DNA of 64,000 nucleotides from Verrucomicrobiaceae bacterium (GCA_016713035.1 JADJPW010000014.1:124001-188000), one strand, 5' to 3'. Counted from the first letter of the stretch, positions 28,289-37,877 are shown. Translations and numbers: made by a program. The notes: a model not told the origin generated them from the sequence alone.

Positions 28289-30349
28289 ATGCTGTGGGTG
28301 CTTATGCGCTTGTTTTTGCCTTTTTTAATGTCCTCAGCCGCTTTGGCGGCGGAATCGCTGCCGGACACGATCGTGACGGCATCACGCACGGATGAAAAAC
28401 CGGTCCAGGCACCTGCCATCGTGAAAAAGCTCGATCAGCGGCAGATCGCGGAGCGGCTGCCACGTACGCTGCCGGAGGCGATGCGGGAGCTGCCGGGCGT
28501 GAGCATCCAAAAGACGTCGAATGGCCAGGGATCGCCGTTTATCCGTGGTTTCACGGGTTTTCGCACGCTGATGCTGGTGGACGGCATTCGCTTTAATAAC
28601 AGCACGTTCCGTGATGGTCCGAATCAATATTGGTCGCTGATCGATCCGCTGAGTGTGGAGCGGCTGGAAGTGGTGCCGTCGCAGGGCTCGGTGCTATATG
28701 GCAGTGACGCCATCGGCGGGACGGTGAATGCGCTGACGAAGGACAGCGGCTTCCTCTCGGAGGCTGAGGGCAGCTTTTTCACGCATGGGCTGTCTTCGTA
28801 TCGCTGGAGCAGTGCAGAGCATAGCCATGTGGAGCATCTGGAGGCGAGTGTAGGCCGTGGTCAGAAATGGGGCCTACGTGTCGGGGGCACGCTGAGCCAT
28901 TTCGGCGATGTGGTGGATGGCAGCGGGCTGCGGCAGCCGCGCACAGGTTATGGGCAGTGGGCGTTCGATGTGCGCTTTGATTACCAGCTCGATGAGCATT
29001 GGCTGCTGACGGCGGTGCACCAGCAGAGTGCGCAAAATGATGTGTGGCGCACGCATGCGACGAATCAGGGTGTGTCGTTCGCGGGAACGACGATTGGCAC
29101 GGATCGGGTGCGGCTTTTTGACCAGGCGCGGAGTCTTTCGTATGTGCGGCTGGCTGGGAAGAATCTGGGCGGAGTGATCGACGCAGCAAGCCTGACGCTA
29201 TCACTGCAAACGCAGGCGGAGCAGCAGTTCCGCGTGACGGGTGGTGGCGTGCGCAGCTTCAATGATGTGGATCTGATGACGCTGGGGGCGGATTTGCAGT
29301 TCGAGAGTGAGACGGCGCGGGGCAAGCTGGTGTATGGCGTGGATTTTTATCACGACTGGATCGAGAGCGATGCGACGGACAATCCGTGGCAGGGGGCGGT
29401 GGCGGATGATACCAGCTACGATCTGCTGGGGATCTATGCGCAGAATCACATGGACTTCGGTGAGCGTGTGCATGTGATGCTGGGAGGTCGCTGGACGTAT
29501 GCCCGGGCGGAGGCGGGGCGCTTCCGTGATGCGGCGACGGGTGCACTGAAATCGTACTCGGATGCGTGGTCGAACTTCAGCGGCAGCGTGCGTTTTCTTA
29601 TCGACCTAGATGATCAAGACCGCTGGCAGGTGTATGGCGGCGTGGCGCAGAGTTTTCGTGCGCCGAATTTGTCAGATCTCTCTCGCTCTGACATCGCACT
29701 GACGGGGCAGGTGGAGGTGCCATCACCTGGTTTGTCACCAGAAAAGTATCTCACGTATGAACTGGGTATCAAAGCGCAGACGGAGAGCGTGAGTGCGAGC
29801 CTGGGACTGTTTCACACCCAGATTGATGACATGATCGTGCGACGCCCGACGGGGGTGCTCAATCAAGTGTCGAAATCGAATGGCGATAGCGGCTTCATGC
29901 ACGGCATCGAGGCGAGTGTGCGCTGGCAGATCGATCCGCACTGGAGTGTCTTTGGCCATGTGGCGTGGGTGGAGGGTGAGGCGGATCAATACATCGGCCT
30001 GACGACGGCACAGAGGCGTGAGCCGCTGGGGAAAATCTCGCCACTGACGGGCATGGCAGGTGTGCGCTGGCAGAGGACGGACCGAAAGGTGTGGGCGGAG
30101 CTGGTAGCACTGGCCTACGGCGAGGCAGCGCGGATGAATGTGTCTGATCAGCAGGATACCAGCCGCATCCCAGCGAATGGGACGCCTTCCTTTTGTGTGC
30201 TGACGCTGCGCGGCGGCTGGGATGTGAATGAGCATCTGACCCTGACGGCAGGAGTCGATAACATGCTGAACAAGACGTATCGCTACCATGGCAGTGGCAG
30301 CAATGAGCCGGGTCTGGGGGTGAACCTGGGAGCGACGGTGAAATTTTAA
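28289..30349 (+). CDS. TonB-dependent outer membrane receptor
   Basis: About 686 residues from the ATG at 28289; an ATG at 28304 is a close alternative and both give a signal peptide (LFLPFLMSSAALA). The plug domain follows: a TonB-box-like ETIV-type stretch (DTIVTAS), LPRTLPEAMRELPGVSIQ, IRGFTGFRTLMLVDGI, and VERLEVVPSQGSVLYGSDAI. The 22-strand barrel ends with the C-terminal NLGATVKF aromatic terminus. It imports an unidentified substrate (siderophore, cobalamin or sugar oligomer). No riboswitch or Fur box is recognisable in the 160-base divergent spacer. The next gene is a POT peptide transporter 69 bases downstream. Confidence 0.88.
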   Translation: MLWVLMRLFLPFLMSSAALAAESLPDTIVTASRTDEKPVQAPAIVKKLDQRQIAERLPRTLPEAMRELPGVSIQKTSNGQGSPFIRGFTGFRTLMLVDGIRFNNSTFRDGPNQYWSLIDPLSVERLEVVPSQGSVLYGSDAIGGTVNALTKDSGFLSEAEGSFFTHGLSSYRWSSAEHSHVEHLEASVGRGQKWGLRVGGTLSHFGDVVDGSGLRQPRTGYGQWAFDVRFDYQLDEHWLLTAVHQQSAQNDVWRTHATNQGVSFAGTTIGTDRVRLFDQARSLSYVRLAGKNLGGVIDAASLTLSLQTQAEQQFRVTGGGVRSFNDVDLMTLGADLQFESETARGKLVYGVDFYHDWIESDATDNPWQGAVADDTSYDLLGIYAQNHMDFGERVHVMLGGRWTYARAEAGRFRDAATGALKSYSDAWSNFSGSVRFLIDLDDQDRWQVYGGVAQSFRAPNLSDLSRSDIALTGQVEVPSPGLSPEKYLTYELGIKAQTESVSASLGLFHTQIDDMIVRRPTGVLNQVSKSNGDSGFMHGIEASVRWQIDPHWSVFGHVAWVEGEADQYIGLTTAQRREPLGKISPLTGMAGVRWQRTDRKVWAELVALAYGEAARMNVSDQQDTSRIPANGTPSFCVLTLRGGWDVNEHLTLTAGVDNMLNKTYRYHGSGSNEPGLGVNLGATVKF

Positions 30350-30418
30350 GAAGCCCGAATGCCCGAGTGAGGGCCTGCCTTGCGCGATGAAGAGGGCGCG
30401 GCATGATGGCGGCCTCTC

Positions 30419-31876
30419 ATGACCGCTGACACCAGACACCCGCCCGGACTCCGCACGCTGTTTTTCACTGAAATGTGGGAGCGATGGAGCTTCTACGGGA
30501 TGCGTGCGCTGCTGGTGCCTTTCATGATCGCGGCGGGATCTGGGCTGGGCTTTGAGGCGAAGGAAGCGGCGGCGATTTATGGGCTCTATCTGGCGATCGT
30601 GTATGCTAGTGCGCTGCCGGGGGGCTGGATCGGTGACCGACTGCTAGGCGCGAAGCGTGCGGTGTGGTGGGGCGGTGTGATCATCTCGCTGGGACATCTG
30701 ATGCTGGGCTTTCACGGGCGCACGATCTTCCTGGCAGGTCTGTTGGTCATCGCGATAGCCTCTGGGCTACTGAAGTCGAATATGAGTGCGCTGGTGGGCC
30801 AGCTCTATCCAGAAGGCGGGCAGAGGCGGGATGCGGGATTCACGATTTTTTACTTTGGGATCAATGTGGGGGCGTTTTTTGCGCCGCTGGTCAGTGGGTG
30901 GCTGCGTGATTCAGCCTCCTGGGGATGGAAGTGGGCCTTTGCCTCGGCGACGGCGGGGATGTTCCTGGGGCTGATCCAGTTCCAGCTCTCCCACAAGCGG
31001 CTGGAGGGTGTGGGCGAGCGGATCGTGCATGCTGGGCAGAATGTGCGGCGTGACTGGATGATTTTCAGCTTTGCGCTGGTGCTGGTGGCTGCTTTTGCGG
31101 TGCTGTGTGCGGTGGGGGCGATCACGCTGGATGCAGTGTGGCTCGCGCATGCCATCTCGGTCGCGATTCTGGTCGCTGCGGGGCTCTATTACGCGTGGCT
31201 GCTGTTTTTTGCGGGGCTGGATGGGGATGAGCGGGCGCGGATCTGGCTGACGCTGGTGTTCTTTTTCACGAGTGCGCTGTTCTTCGCGGGTTTTGAGCAA
31301 TCGGGCTCGTCTTTTAATGTGTTCGCGGATCAGCACACAAATCGGGCGATGTTTGGCAGCGTGGTGCCAGCGGAGTGGTTTCAGGCGATCAATCCGCTCT
31401 TTGTGATGATGTTTGCACCGGTGCTGGCGTGGCTATGGCAGGCGCTGGATCGGCGTGGATTCGGCCTGTCACTGACGGGGAAGATGGGCTGGGCGATGCT
31501 GCTGCTGGCGGCGGGCTTTCTGATGGCGGTGTGGATGGCGCGGCACTCGCTGAGCGTGGGCAAAGTATCGCCACTGTGGCTCGTGGGTGTGTACTTTCTG
31601 CTGACGATGGGTGAGCTCTGCCTGAGCCCGGTGGGACTGAGTGCTTTTACAAAGCTCTCGCCTGCACGCTACACGGCGCAGATGATGGGTATCTGGTTCC
31701 TGGGCACGAGTCTGGGTGATGTGCTCAGTGGACTGATCGCTGGCCATGTGTCTGGTGATGCGATGCAGGACATGCCCGCCATTTTCATGAAGGTGGTGTG
31801 GATCTCTGCGATCACCGGCGGTGTGCTGCTCCTTTTTGCCAAGCCGATCCAAAAACTGGCTCGCGGTGTGGAATAG
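30419..31876 (+). CDS. POT/PTR2-family proton-dependent peptide transporter
   Basis: 485 residues with about 14 hydrophobic helices. The N terminus carries the family E-x-x-E-R motif context (FFTEMWERWSFYGMRALLV) and the PTR2 signature is seen as FYFGINVGAFFAPLVSG. GELCLSPVGLSAFTKLSP marks a late helix. These inner-membrane proteins take up di- and tripeptides with protons. It lies downstream of the TonB receptor on the same strand, which could supply peptides to the periplasm; that link is inference. DUF4256 follows after 26 bases. Confidence 0.9.
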   Translation: MTADTRHPPGLRTLFFTEMWERWSFYGMRALLVPFMIAAGSGLGFEAKEAAAIYGLYLAIVYASALPGGWIGDRLLGAKRAVWWGGVIISLGHLMLGFHGRTIFLAGLLVIAIASGLLKSNMSALVGQLYPEGGQRRDAGFTIFYFGINVGAFFAPLVSGWLRDSASWGWKWAFASATAGMFLGLIQFQLSHKRLEGVGERIVHAGQNVRRDWMIFSFALVLVAAFAVLCAVGAITLDAVWLAHAISVAILVAAGLYYAWLLFFAGLDGDERARIWLTLVFFFTSALFFAGFEQSGSSFNVFADQHTNRAMFGSVVPAEWFQAINPLFVMMFAPVLAWLWQALDRRGFGLSLTGKMGWAMLLLAAGFLMAVWMARHSLSVGKVSPLWLVGVYFLLTMGELCLSPVGLSAFTKLSPARYTAQMMGIWFLGTSLGDVLSGLIAGHVSGDAMQDMPAIFMKVVWISAITGGVLLLFAKPIQKLARGVE

Positions 31877-31902
31877 GCGCTTCGCAAATCGCCAAACTGC
31901 CG

Positions 31903-32475
31903 ATGAAAGTCCGCCAAAAGAACGAAACGCTGCCTGCGGAGCGAGATGCCGCGCTGCTGGCGGTGCTACGCCTGCGCTTTGAGCAAAACCGCACGCGACA
32001 CCCTGGGATCGAGTGGAGCAAGGTGCAGGCAAAGCTGACCTCGCAGCCTGAGAAACTGGCTTCACTCCATGAAATGGAGCAAACGGGCGGTGAGCCGGAT
32101 GTGGTGGGAGTGGAGCAAAAATCTGGCGAATACCTCTTCGTGGATTGCAGCACAGAGACACCGAAAGAACGCCGCAGCGTGTACTATGACCGTGAAGGGC
32201 TGGAATCACGCAAAGAGCACCGCCCAGCGAACACGGCGCAGGACATGGCCGCGGCGATGGGGATCGAGCTTTTGACCGAGGCGCAGTATGTGGAGTTGCA
32301 GAGGCTCGGAGCCTTTGACGCGAAGACCTCGAGCTGGCTAGAGACGCCTCCTGGCATCCGAAAACTCGGTGGGGCACTCTACGCCGAGCGGCGCTATGAC
32401 CGTGTATTCATCGGCCACAATGGAGCGCAGTCGTACTACGGCGTACGGGGCTTTCGTGGGGTGCTGCGGGTGTAG
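31903..32475 (+). CDS. DUF4256 family protein
   Basis: 190 residues from the ATG at 31903; an upstream open stretch overlaps the transporter gene and is rejected. The family hallmarks are present: EWSKVQAKL, MEQTGGEPDVVG, YLFVDCSTETPKERRSVYYD, DMAAAMGIELLT, RKLGGALYAERRYDRVF, and an ending in YGVRGFRGVLRV. This is a widespread cytoplasmic family without known function, full length here. It may share a transcript with the peptide transporter. Confidence 0.85.
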   Translation: MKVRQKNETLPAERDAALLAVLRLRFEQNRTRHPGIEWSKVQAKLTSQPEKLASLHEMEQTGGEPDVVGVEQKSGEYLFVDCSTETPKERRSVYYDREGLESRKEHRPANTAQDMAAAMGIELLTEAQYVELQRLGAFDAKTSSWLETPPGIRKLGGALYAERRYDRVFIGHNGAQSYYGVRGFRGVLRV

Positions 32476-32527
32476 CCTGATCTATCATTTGCAGAAGCCG
32501 GTTCTCCCCGCTCTCTTGAGCACTGAA

Positions 32528-33934
32528 ATGCTGTCCCCTAAATTCCTTTTTGGCTTCATCCCACTGCTTTTGGCCTCCTGCATCCAGGGGCCGGATTTTT
32601 CACTACCAGACGTGGTTTTGCCCCGGAAATGGAAAAGCGGCAAAACGACGAGTGTGGCCGATTTACCCCTGCCAGGCGAGTGGTGGCGCATGTACGGCTC
32701 CAGCGAGCTGAATCGGCTCGTCGAGCAAGCGCAGAACAGCAATCAGGAGCTACGAGGTGCCCTAGCACGCGTGGAGACGGCACGTGCCCTCATCGGCGTG
32801 CAGAAGGCGGAGATGTTTCCGACGCTGGGGATGAAGAGTGGCGTGAGTTATGAGTATCTCTCACAGAGCTCATTCGCGGCGAATCTGCCCAGCGGCATCC
32901 CGCTACCGAAGCTGGATCGCTGGCGCTATCAGAATGTCTTCGAGTTCGGCTGGGAGGCGGATCTGTGGGGTCGAGTGCGCAGGGGCATAGAAGCAGCGCA
33001 GGCCAATGAGGCTGCCACAGCAGAGCTCGTGGCGGCACAGCGGCTGAGCCTCGCAGCGGAGGTGGCGCGGCTGTATTTCCTCACTCACTCGATGGATAAA
33101 CAAGTGCAGGTGGTGAACGAGACGATCAAATGGCGTCAAGAAGCCGTGAAACTGCAAGAGTCCCGCTTTCAAGGTGGCCTAGCGAATGAGATGGATGTCT
33201 CCCGTGCAAAAACAGAGCTGGAGCTGGCGCGGAATGATCTCGCCGCCATCGAGCGCCAACGCGGCAATGCGGAGAATGCATTGGCTGTGCTCTGCGGGCA
33301 GCTCCCCAGTTCCTTCCGACTGGCGAAGAACGCCGCACTGCCGTCTGTGCCACGGATGCCAGGTGGGCTACCCTCCACCCTGCTCCAGCGCCGCCCAGAC
33401 ATCCGTGCGGCGGAGTACTCCATGCGCGAGGCAAACGCGAAGATCGGCGTGGCTCAGGCCTCGTTTTATCCGACCTTCAAAATCGGTGGCACCACGGGCC
33501 TAGAGAGCATCGGGGCGGCACATTTCATCGATGCACGGAGCAAGACGCTCTCCATCGGCCCGAGCGTGACGCTACCGATCTTCCAAGGCGGCAAACTGCG
33601 AGCGAATCTAGCCGCGAGCAAAGCACGCTACGAAGAAACTCTCGCCGCATATCGCCAGAGCATCCTGAAGGCGATCCAAGAAGTGGAAGACAGCATTCTG
33701 GATGCAAAAGGCTACTCGCAGCAGGCATCCGCTCTGCAAAGTGCCATCGCCTCAGCGCAGGAGACGCTGCGCCTAGCGGAGTTGCGGTATCAAAAGGGCC
33801 TCGCGAGTTATTTTGAGGTCGTGGATGCAAACCGCACCGTAATGAGCGCAAAGCTGCTCGCGGCACAGATCGACGGACAGCGTCTGGTGGCCAGTGTGGC
33901 CTTGCAGAAGGCACTCGGCGGCGGTTGGAGATAA
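32528..33934 (+). CDS. Outer-membrane efflux lipoprotein (NodT/OprM family)
   Basis: 468 residues from the ATG at 32528, followed by a lipoprotein signal (FLFGFIPLLLASC; Cys at residue 17). It has two OEP repeats: WWRMYGSSELNRLVEQAQ, then EFGWEADLWGRVRRGIEAA, MDVSRAKTELELARNDLA, RRPDIRAAEYSMREANAKIG and KGLASYFEVVDANRT. It should form the trimeric outer-membrane duct of a tripartite efflux pump. No membrane-fusion or RND/ABC gene is adjacent, so its partner is encoded elsewhere. Confidence 0.88.
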   Translation: MLSPKFLFGFIPLLLASCIQGPDFSLPDVVLPRKWKSGKTTSVADLPLPGEWWRMYGSSELNRLVEQAQNSNQELRGALARVETARALIGVQKAEMFPTLGMKSGVSYEYLSQSSFAANLPSGIPLPKLDRWRYQNVFEFGWEADLWGRVRRGIEAAQANEAATAELVAAQRLSLAAEVARLYFLTHSMDKQVQVVNETIKWRQEAVKLQESRFQGGLANEMDVSRAKTELELARNDLAAIERQRGNAENALAVLCGQLPSSFRLAKNAALPSVPRMPGGLPSTLLQRRPDIRAAEYSMREANAKIGVAQASFYPTFKIGGTTGLESIGAAHFIDARSKTLSIGPSVTLPIFQGGKLRANLAASKARYEETLAAYRQSILKAIQEVEDSILDAKGYSQQASALQSAIASAQETLRLAELRYQKGLASYFEVVDANRTVMSAKLLAAQIDGQRLVASVALQKALGGGWR

Positions 33935-34129
33935 AAAAACGGCGTTCTTATATGATTACCGTAATGAATGTCAGGTGAGTGTAAGCAAGACGGGCGTTTT
34001 GTGAGGATTGTCGCGAAGGGCTTACCACCTTCTAACAGTCTATAAATTGTCGGTTTGGCAGAGGTGCTGAAGACTAGGAGCGAGTCGCATCCATGTGATT
34101 CCTCCCGATCACGCTACCAAAAACAAACT

Positions 34130-34903
34130 ATGAAAACACAACTCAAACTCCTCGGCCTCATCGGCGCAATCGCCGCGATGACCAGTAGTGCTAATGCCGC
34201 CTTTCAGGTGGATTGGCCTGGCTGCAATTGCCCTCCAGGCACCGTCAAAACCCTCCTCGCTGGCTACGACTTCGATAATATCCCTGCTGGGATGTATGGT
34301 AGCGTGCCTCCGAGCTATCAGAGCCCCCTGATTGCTGCTGGAGACATCTCAGGCCCTGGCACCATCAAGGTCGGCACTCCAGCCGGCAGCACGAGTGGCC
34401 AGTGGGGCTGCTTCGGCGGCTTTGACCCCAGCGGTGCTGTGGGTAGCATCGGCTTCAAGATCGAATACACCGCTCAGGAAATGGCGTGCTTCTGCGGATT
34501 GACCTTTGATGTGTTCAGCGAAGGCTCTGGTGAATTCGAACATGGCCCTACCAGCCTAGCCGTGAAAATCTGGGCAAATGGCCAGGCAGTCTGGCTCTCT
34601 GAGTCGATCACCCTCACACCTGGTTTCAACAATTTTGTGCATTGGGACATCGACAATCCAGATGGCAATAACCTCAATGGCGACGGTTTCGACCTCGCGG
34701 GCAACTTCGACTGGCTGAAGCTCTCTGCTGGCGACACCCTCGCCTTCGAAATCCTCGGCTCTGGTGCCAACTCGAAGCTGGTAGGCCTCGACCTCGACAA
34801 TGTGCAGGTGATCGGCTGTGCTCCAGTGCCTGAGCCTTCGGGTGCGGTGCTGCTGGGCTCCGTGGGCGTGCTCTGCATCCTGCGCCGCCGCCGGTTGCGC
34901 TAA
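34130..34903 (+). CDS. PEP-CTERM sorting-domain exported protein
   Basis: 257 residues from the ATG at 34130, which directly precedes a signal peptide (LKLLGLIGAIAAMTSSANA). An upstream open frame (34055) adds a non-signal stretch. The mature protein is Cys/Gly-rich and beta-like (CNCPPGTVKTLLAGYDFDN and DNPDGNNLNGDGFDLAGNFD). It ends in the PEP-CTERM tag: VPEPSG, a hydrophobic helix (AVLLGSVGVLCIL) and RRRR. Such proteins are processed by exosortase, commonly with exopolysaccharide export; no exosortase is in the window. It has a 195-base leader and a strong terminator. Confidence 0.85.
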   Translation: MKTQLKLLGLIGAIAAMTSSANAAFQVDWPGCNCPPGTVKTLLAGYDFDNIPAGMYGSVPPSYQSPLIAAGDISGPGTIKVGTPAGSTSGQWGCFGGFDPSGAVGSIGFKIEYTAQEMACFCGLTFDVFSEGSGEFEHGPTSLAVKIWANGQAVWLSESITLTPGFNNFVHWDIDNPDGNNLNGDGFDLAGNFDWLKLSAGDTLAFEILGSGANSKLVGLDLDNVQVIGCAPVPEPSGAVLLGSVGVLCILRRRRLR

Positions 34904-34932
34904 GTAAACTTACATTCGCTCAAATCAAACCA

Positions 34933-34967
34933 CAGCGCGGACGGGAAACCGTCCGCGCTGTTTTTTT
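34933..34967 (+). terminator. Rho-independent terminator after the PEP-CTERM gene
   Basis: Perfect 12-base stem CAGCGCGGACGG / CCGTCCGCGCTG, GAAA loop, then seven T. It lies 30 bases after the stop codon. The remaining part of this 325-base spacer (34968-35228) holds only the inverted heptamer element at 35081-35150. Confidence 0.9.
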
Positions 34968-35080
34968 GGATGCAGACGCAGCTCACAACGACCGATAATC
35001 TCCACGTCATATTCCTCTATCGATGATTGGATGGCAGCAGGTATCCCAGCATCGCATTTCTCACCGTATGCCGTGAAAAA

Positions 35081-35150
35081 AGTGTTCAGTCCTCAGTGCT
35101 CAGTGGGAAGCATTACGAGGCAAAAATCCAACTGAGCACTGAGCACTTTG
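35081..35150. repeat. Inverted element built of AGTGCTC heptamers (copy 1)
   Basis: The left arm (35081-35106) reads AGTGTTC, AGTCCTC, AGTGCTC, AGTGGG. The right arm (about 35129-35150) reads ACTGAGC, ACTGAGC, ACTTTG, the reverse complement of the same word. The 23-base centre is unrelated. A second copy is at 41531-41590. Confidence 0.6.
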
Positions 35151-35228
35151 ACCAGAACGTCTCAAAAACAGACTGATGTGCTTTTCCAGAGTGCGAGGAC
35201 CACGGGCTAGCTCCTCCGTGGCAGTCCA

Positions 35229-36773
35229 TCAATCCAGCTTCTTCTTCGGCGGGGCGATGGTAGGAGCGGCGGGGGCGGTGCCACGGGGACGAGGGGGAGT
35301 GACGGGTGAGAGACGCTGGATTTCAAAGGTCGTGAGGTTCACTGCGAGGTCGAGCTTGGTGAGGAATGTCCAGGTGGCGGCGACGCCGATCTCGTCGGCG
35401 ACTTTTCGGGCCTCTAGGTAGGCATCAAAGGCGTCTGGCATGACTTCAAATTGCACGACGCCATTCGGGTCTGCTTTGACGTCACGCATGAGGCGGATGT
35501 AGGCGGAGTTTTGCTGCTTGAGGGCCTCGATGGTCTCGCCACCACCGCCTTTGGGCGAGAGGGCGAGGCGGATGTAGGCGAGGGTGGGCTGGGGGTCCGG
35601 CTTAAAGGTGTAGGAGCCTGAGATGAGGGGATTATTGGCTGCACGCTCGAGCATGGGGACAAGGCGAGTAGCGTCATAGATGGTGCGGGCTTTGCTGGCG
35701 TCTTCGATGTTTTTCATCTTGGCGAGCTCTTTGACGAAGTAGTCGAGCACGTCGCGTGGCGCGGCCTTCACTTCGATGCTTTTTGCTCCCCAGGAGAAGA
35801 TGATTTTGCTGCCGCTCTTGGTGGCCTTGATGATGGGGGTGGCGGGATCACGGGAGGGATCGAGCTTGGTCCATTCCGTGAGATCACCTTTGGTGGCGGC
35901 GAGGATGGCGCTGGCGACGATGGGCATGGTGCTGCGGGTGGGCACGGAGATGTCAGCGATGGCTTCGAGGATCTGCCGGGTAGGGGCAAGGCCACCACCA
36001 GAGAGGATTTTATAGGCCTGGGCTGCTTCGTCCAATTGGCGGCGATTGATGAGCGGAGCGATGTGGGGCCAAGCAGCAGCAGCGGCTGCGGGGGTGCCGA
36101 GCACACTTTCCATGAGCTTGGCAAAGGGGGCGTAGTCGGCACGCTGGTATTCGAGCTGCGATTTGATTTTTTCTAGGCCGTCGAGGATGGGCTGGACGAA
36201 TTTCGGCTGGTTGAAGCTGAGGACGCCTTGCTTGGCGACGAGAACGCGGGTTTCGTTGGGTTTTTCAGGATACGGACGCGGATTGGGGAGGCGGACGTAG
36301 CTGGGGGGCGGGGGCTGAAAGACGGGCGTCTGGTCGAGCAGTGCTTTGAGGCGATCTAGCTCGGCGAGGAGCTTGTCGGTGGCGACTTTTTGAGCCTCGC
36401 GTTCTTTTTTGCGGTCTGCGAGCTGCTTGCGGTAGCTCTCGAGATCCATAGATTTCATCTTGGATTCGAGATCGGAGGTATCGACGGTCTTGAGGTCTTC
36501 GATGGCCTTCTTGAGGTCCATTTCGGCCTGTTTTTTCTTTTCCTCGATTTCTTTCGGGGTGAGCAGTTTGGGCAGTTGCTTGGCTTGCTCACGGATTTGG
36601 GCGAGCTCCTGCGGGGTGACGGGCGGGAGATCTGAAAGGACAGTGGTGACGGCATCGGAGATGCTGAGTCCGACCATGACGAGCACGATGATGAGCACGC
36701 CGACGACATTGGTCATCGTGTCCATGAGAGCCACGAATGGCAGCTCTTGTTCGTCGTGTCTGCGTTTAGACAT
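35229..36773 (-). CDS. ExbD/TolR-like membrane protein with long coiled coil and large C-terminal domain
   Basis: 514 residues. The N terminus KRRHDEQELPFVALMDTMTN leads into one helix (VVGVLIIVLVMVGLSISDAV), with an acidic residue just before it (LMDTMTN), as in ExbD/TolR/MotB stator subunits. A Lys/Glu-rich coiled coil follows (about 55-145), then a Pro-rich linker and about 340 residues of mostly periplasmic sequence without a recognised fold. It ends with a Pro/Ala-rich tail. I see no OmpA-like peptidoglycan-binding motif. It is the last gene of a three-gene set with another ExbD-like protein and a zinc-ribbon ExbB, on the same strand. Function unknown; presumably it couples ion flow to work in the envelope. 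Confidence 0.65.
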   Translation of the reverse strand: MSKRRHDEQELPFVALMDTMTNVVGVLIIVLVMVGLSISDAVTTVLSDLPPVTPQELAQIREQAKQLPKLLTPKEIEEKKKQAEMDLKKAIEDLKTVDTSDLESKMKSMDLESYRKQLADRKKEREAQKVATDKLLAELDRLKALLDQTPVFQPPPPSYVRLPNPRPYPEKPNETRVLVAKQGVLSFNQPKFVQPILDGLEKIKSQLEYQRADYAPFAKLMESVLGTPAAAAAAWPHIAPLINRRQLDEAAQAYKILSGGGLAPTRQILEAIADISVPTRSTMPIVASAILAATKGDLTEWTKLDPSRDPATPIIKATKSGSKIIFSWGAKSIEVKAAPRDVLDYFVKELAKMKNIEDASKARTIYDATRLVPMLERAANNPLISGSYTFKPDPQPTLAYIRLALSPKGGGGETIEALKQQNSAYIRLMRDVKADPNGVVQFEVMPDAFDAYLEARKVADEIGVAATWTFLTKLDLAVNLTTFEIQRLSPVTPPRPRGTAPAAPTIAPPKKKLD

Positions 36774-36812
36774 GGTGATCGAGAATGGAGGTCAGGGAAG
36801 GCAAGGGAGCGG

Positions 36813-36928
36813 TTTTGACAGGATTAACAGGATTCACAAGATTACAGGATTTCTCTTTGGGTATGTGGTGTGCTGTGTGTTTCAGGGTAATCCTGCATAA
36901 TCCTGTAATCTTGTGAATCCTGTCAAAA
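36813..36928. repeat. Inverted element built of ACAGGATT words inside the ExbB/D-like gene set
   Basis: The left arm (36813-36851) starts TTTTGACAGGATT and continues with repeats of ACAGGATT and CACAAGATT. The right arm (36899-36928) is its reverse complement except for one nine-base unit (AACAGGATT) that is extra in the left arm. The loop is about 47 bases. It occupies the spacer between the two ExbD-like genes, so any shared transcript would carry a long hairpin there. Confidence 0.75.
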
Positions 36929-36959
36929 TGGGGTTCGCGTAAAGGTTGGCATTGTTATC

Positions 36960-37877
36960 TTATTTGGTATTCGCAGCAGGTTTCTTTTTGGCGTCGTCTT
37001 TGGCAGGAGCTGGCGTGGCGGCTGGTGGAGGGGTGATTTTGCCACGGTATTTGTCGAACATGGCGAGATCGAGCTTTCCACGGCCAGGAATGGGCAGCTT
37101 GCCGGTGCGGACTTCATAGTCGTTGTCGGCACGGCCAGCGCCGTTGTTGTAAGCGCCCTGCCCATCGTCGCGGATGAGGAAGAGGAGGAGCGAGTTGGGG
37201 ATTTTGGCGATTTCGGTGAGGAAGTGATTGTAGGCGACATCGGCGAGGACGACCTCGGCCGTGGCGCTGAGGCGGTAATCCTCTGCACCCCATCCGCCGA
37301 GGATTTTCAGAGCACCAGCAGAAGCTTCGACGAAGAAGATTTTGGTCCCTTCTGCCAAACCGCCGCCACTGGGCTGGACGATGACGGGGGGGACTTTTTT
37401 GTCTTCGGGAATTTGGCGGGCTTTGATCTCAGCAGTGAGTTTTTCGATTTCTGCCTTGGATTCGACCTGCTGCTTTTTGAGGCCTTCGAGTTCGAGGAGG
37501 AGGTCATCGAACTCCTTTTGCATTTGCTGACTGAGCTTCAAATTGCTGTCGAGGATGTCTTTGGAGGTGGCGAGGAGCTTGCGGAGCTTCACATAGCGCT
37601 GCTGGCGTTCTTCGATCTGCTTTTGGAGCTCATTCAGTGTCGCGATCTGCTCATTGACGATGATTTCCTGCTTTTTGGTCTCGGTGATCTCGATTCGGAG
37701 TTTTTTGGCCTCCTGGGCTTGCTCGACTTCTTCGACACTGCGGCCCTCTGTCTGCTGAGTCATGGAAACGCAGAGGACGACGATGATGAGGACGAGGACG
37801 CCGATGAGCGAGCAGAGAATGTCCAGGAACGGGACCAGAAGGATCTCGTCTTTGGGGGCATGTCTGCGCTTGGCCAT
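36960..37877 (-). CDS. ExbD/TolR-like membrane protein with coiled coil
   Basis: 305 residues. The start KRRHAPKDEILLVPFLDILC leads into a single helix (SLIGVLVLIIVVLCVSM), with the Asp in FLDILC at the place of the proton-carrying Asp of ExbD/TolR. A coiled coil (about 50-165, EEVEQAQEAKKLRIEITETK and similar) is followed by a short beta-rich region (PVIVQPSGGGLAEGTKIFFV, LLLFLIRDDG) and a Pro/Ala/Lys-rich end. It is shorter than but plainly related in layout to the 514-residue protein downstream. It is 39 bases after the ExbB-like gene; both are probably co-transcribed. Confidence 0.7.
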   Translation of the reverse strand: MAKRRHAPKDEILLVPFLDILCSLIGVLVLIIVVLCVSMTQQTEGRSVEEVEQAQEAKKLRIEITETKKQEIIVNEQIATLNELQKQIEERQQRYVKLRKLLATSKDILDSNLKLSQQMQKEFDDLLLELEGLKKQQVESKAEIEKLTAEIKARQIPEDKKVPPVIVQPSGGGLAEGTKIFFVEASAGALKILGGWGAEDYRLSATAEVVLADVAYNHFLTEIAKIPNSLLLFLIRDDGQGAYNNGAGRADNDYEVRTGKLPIPGRGKLDLAMFDKYRGKITPPPAATPAPAKDDAKKKPAANTK

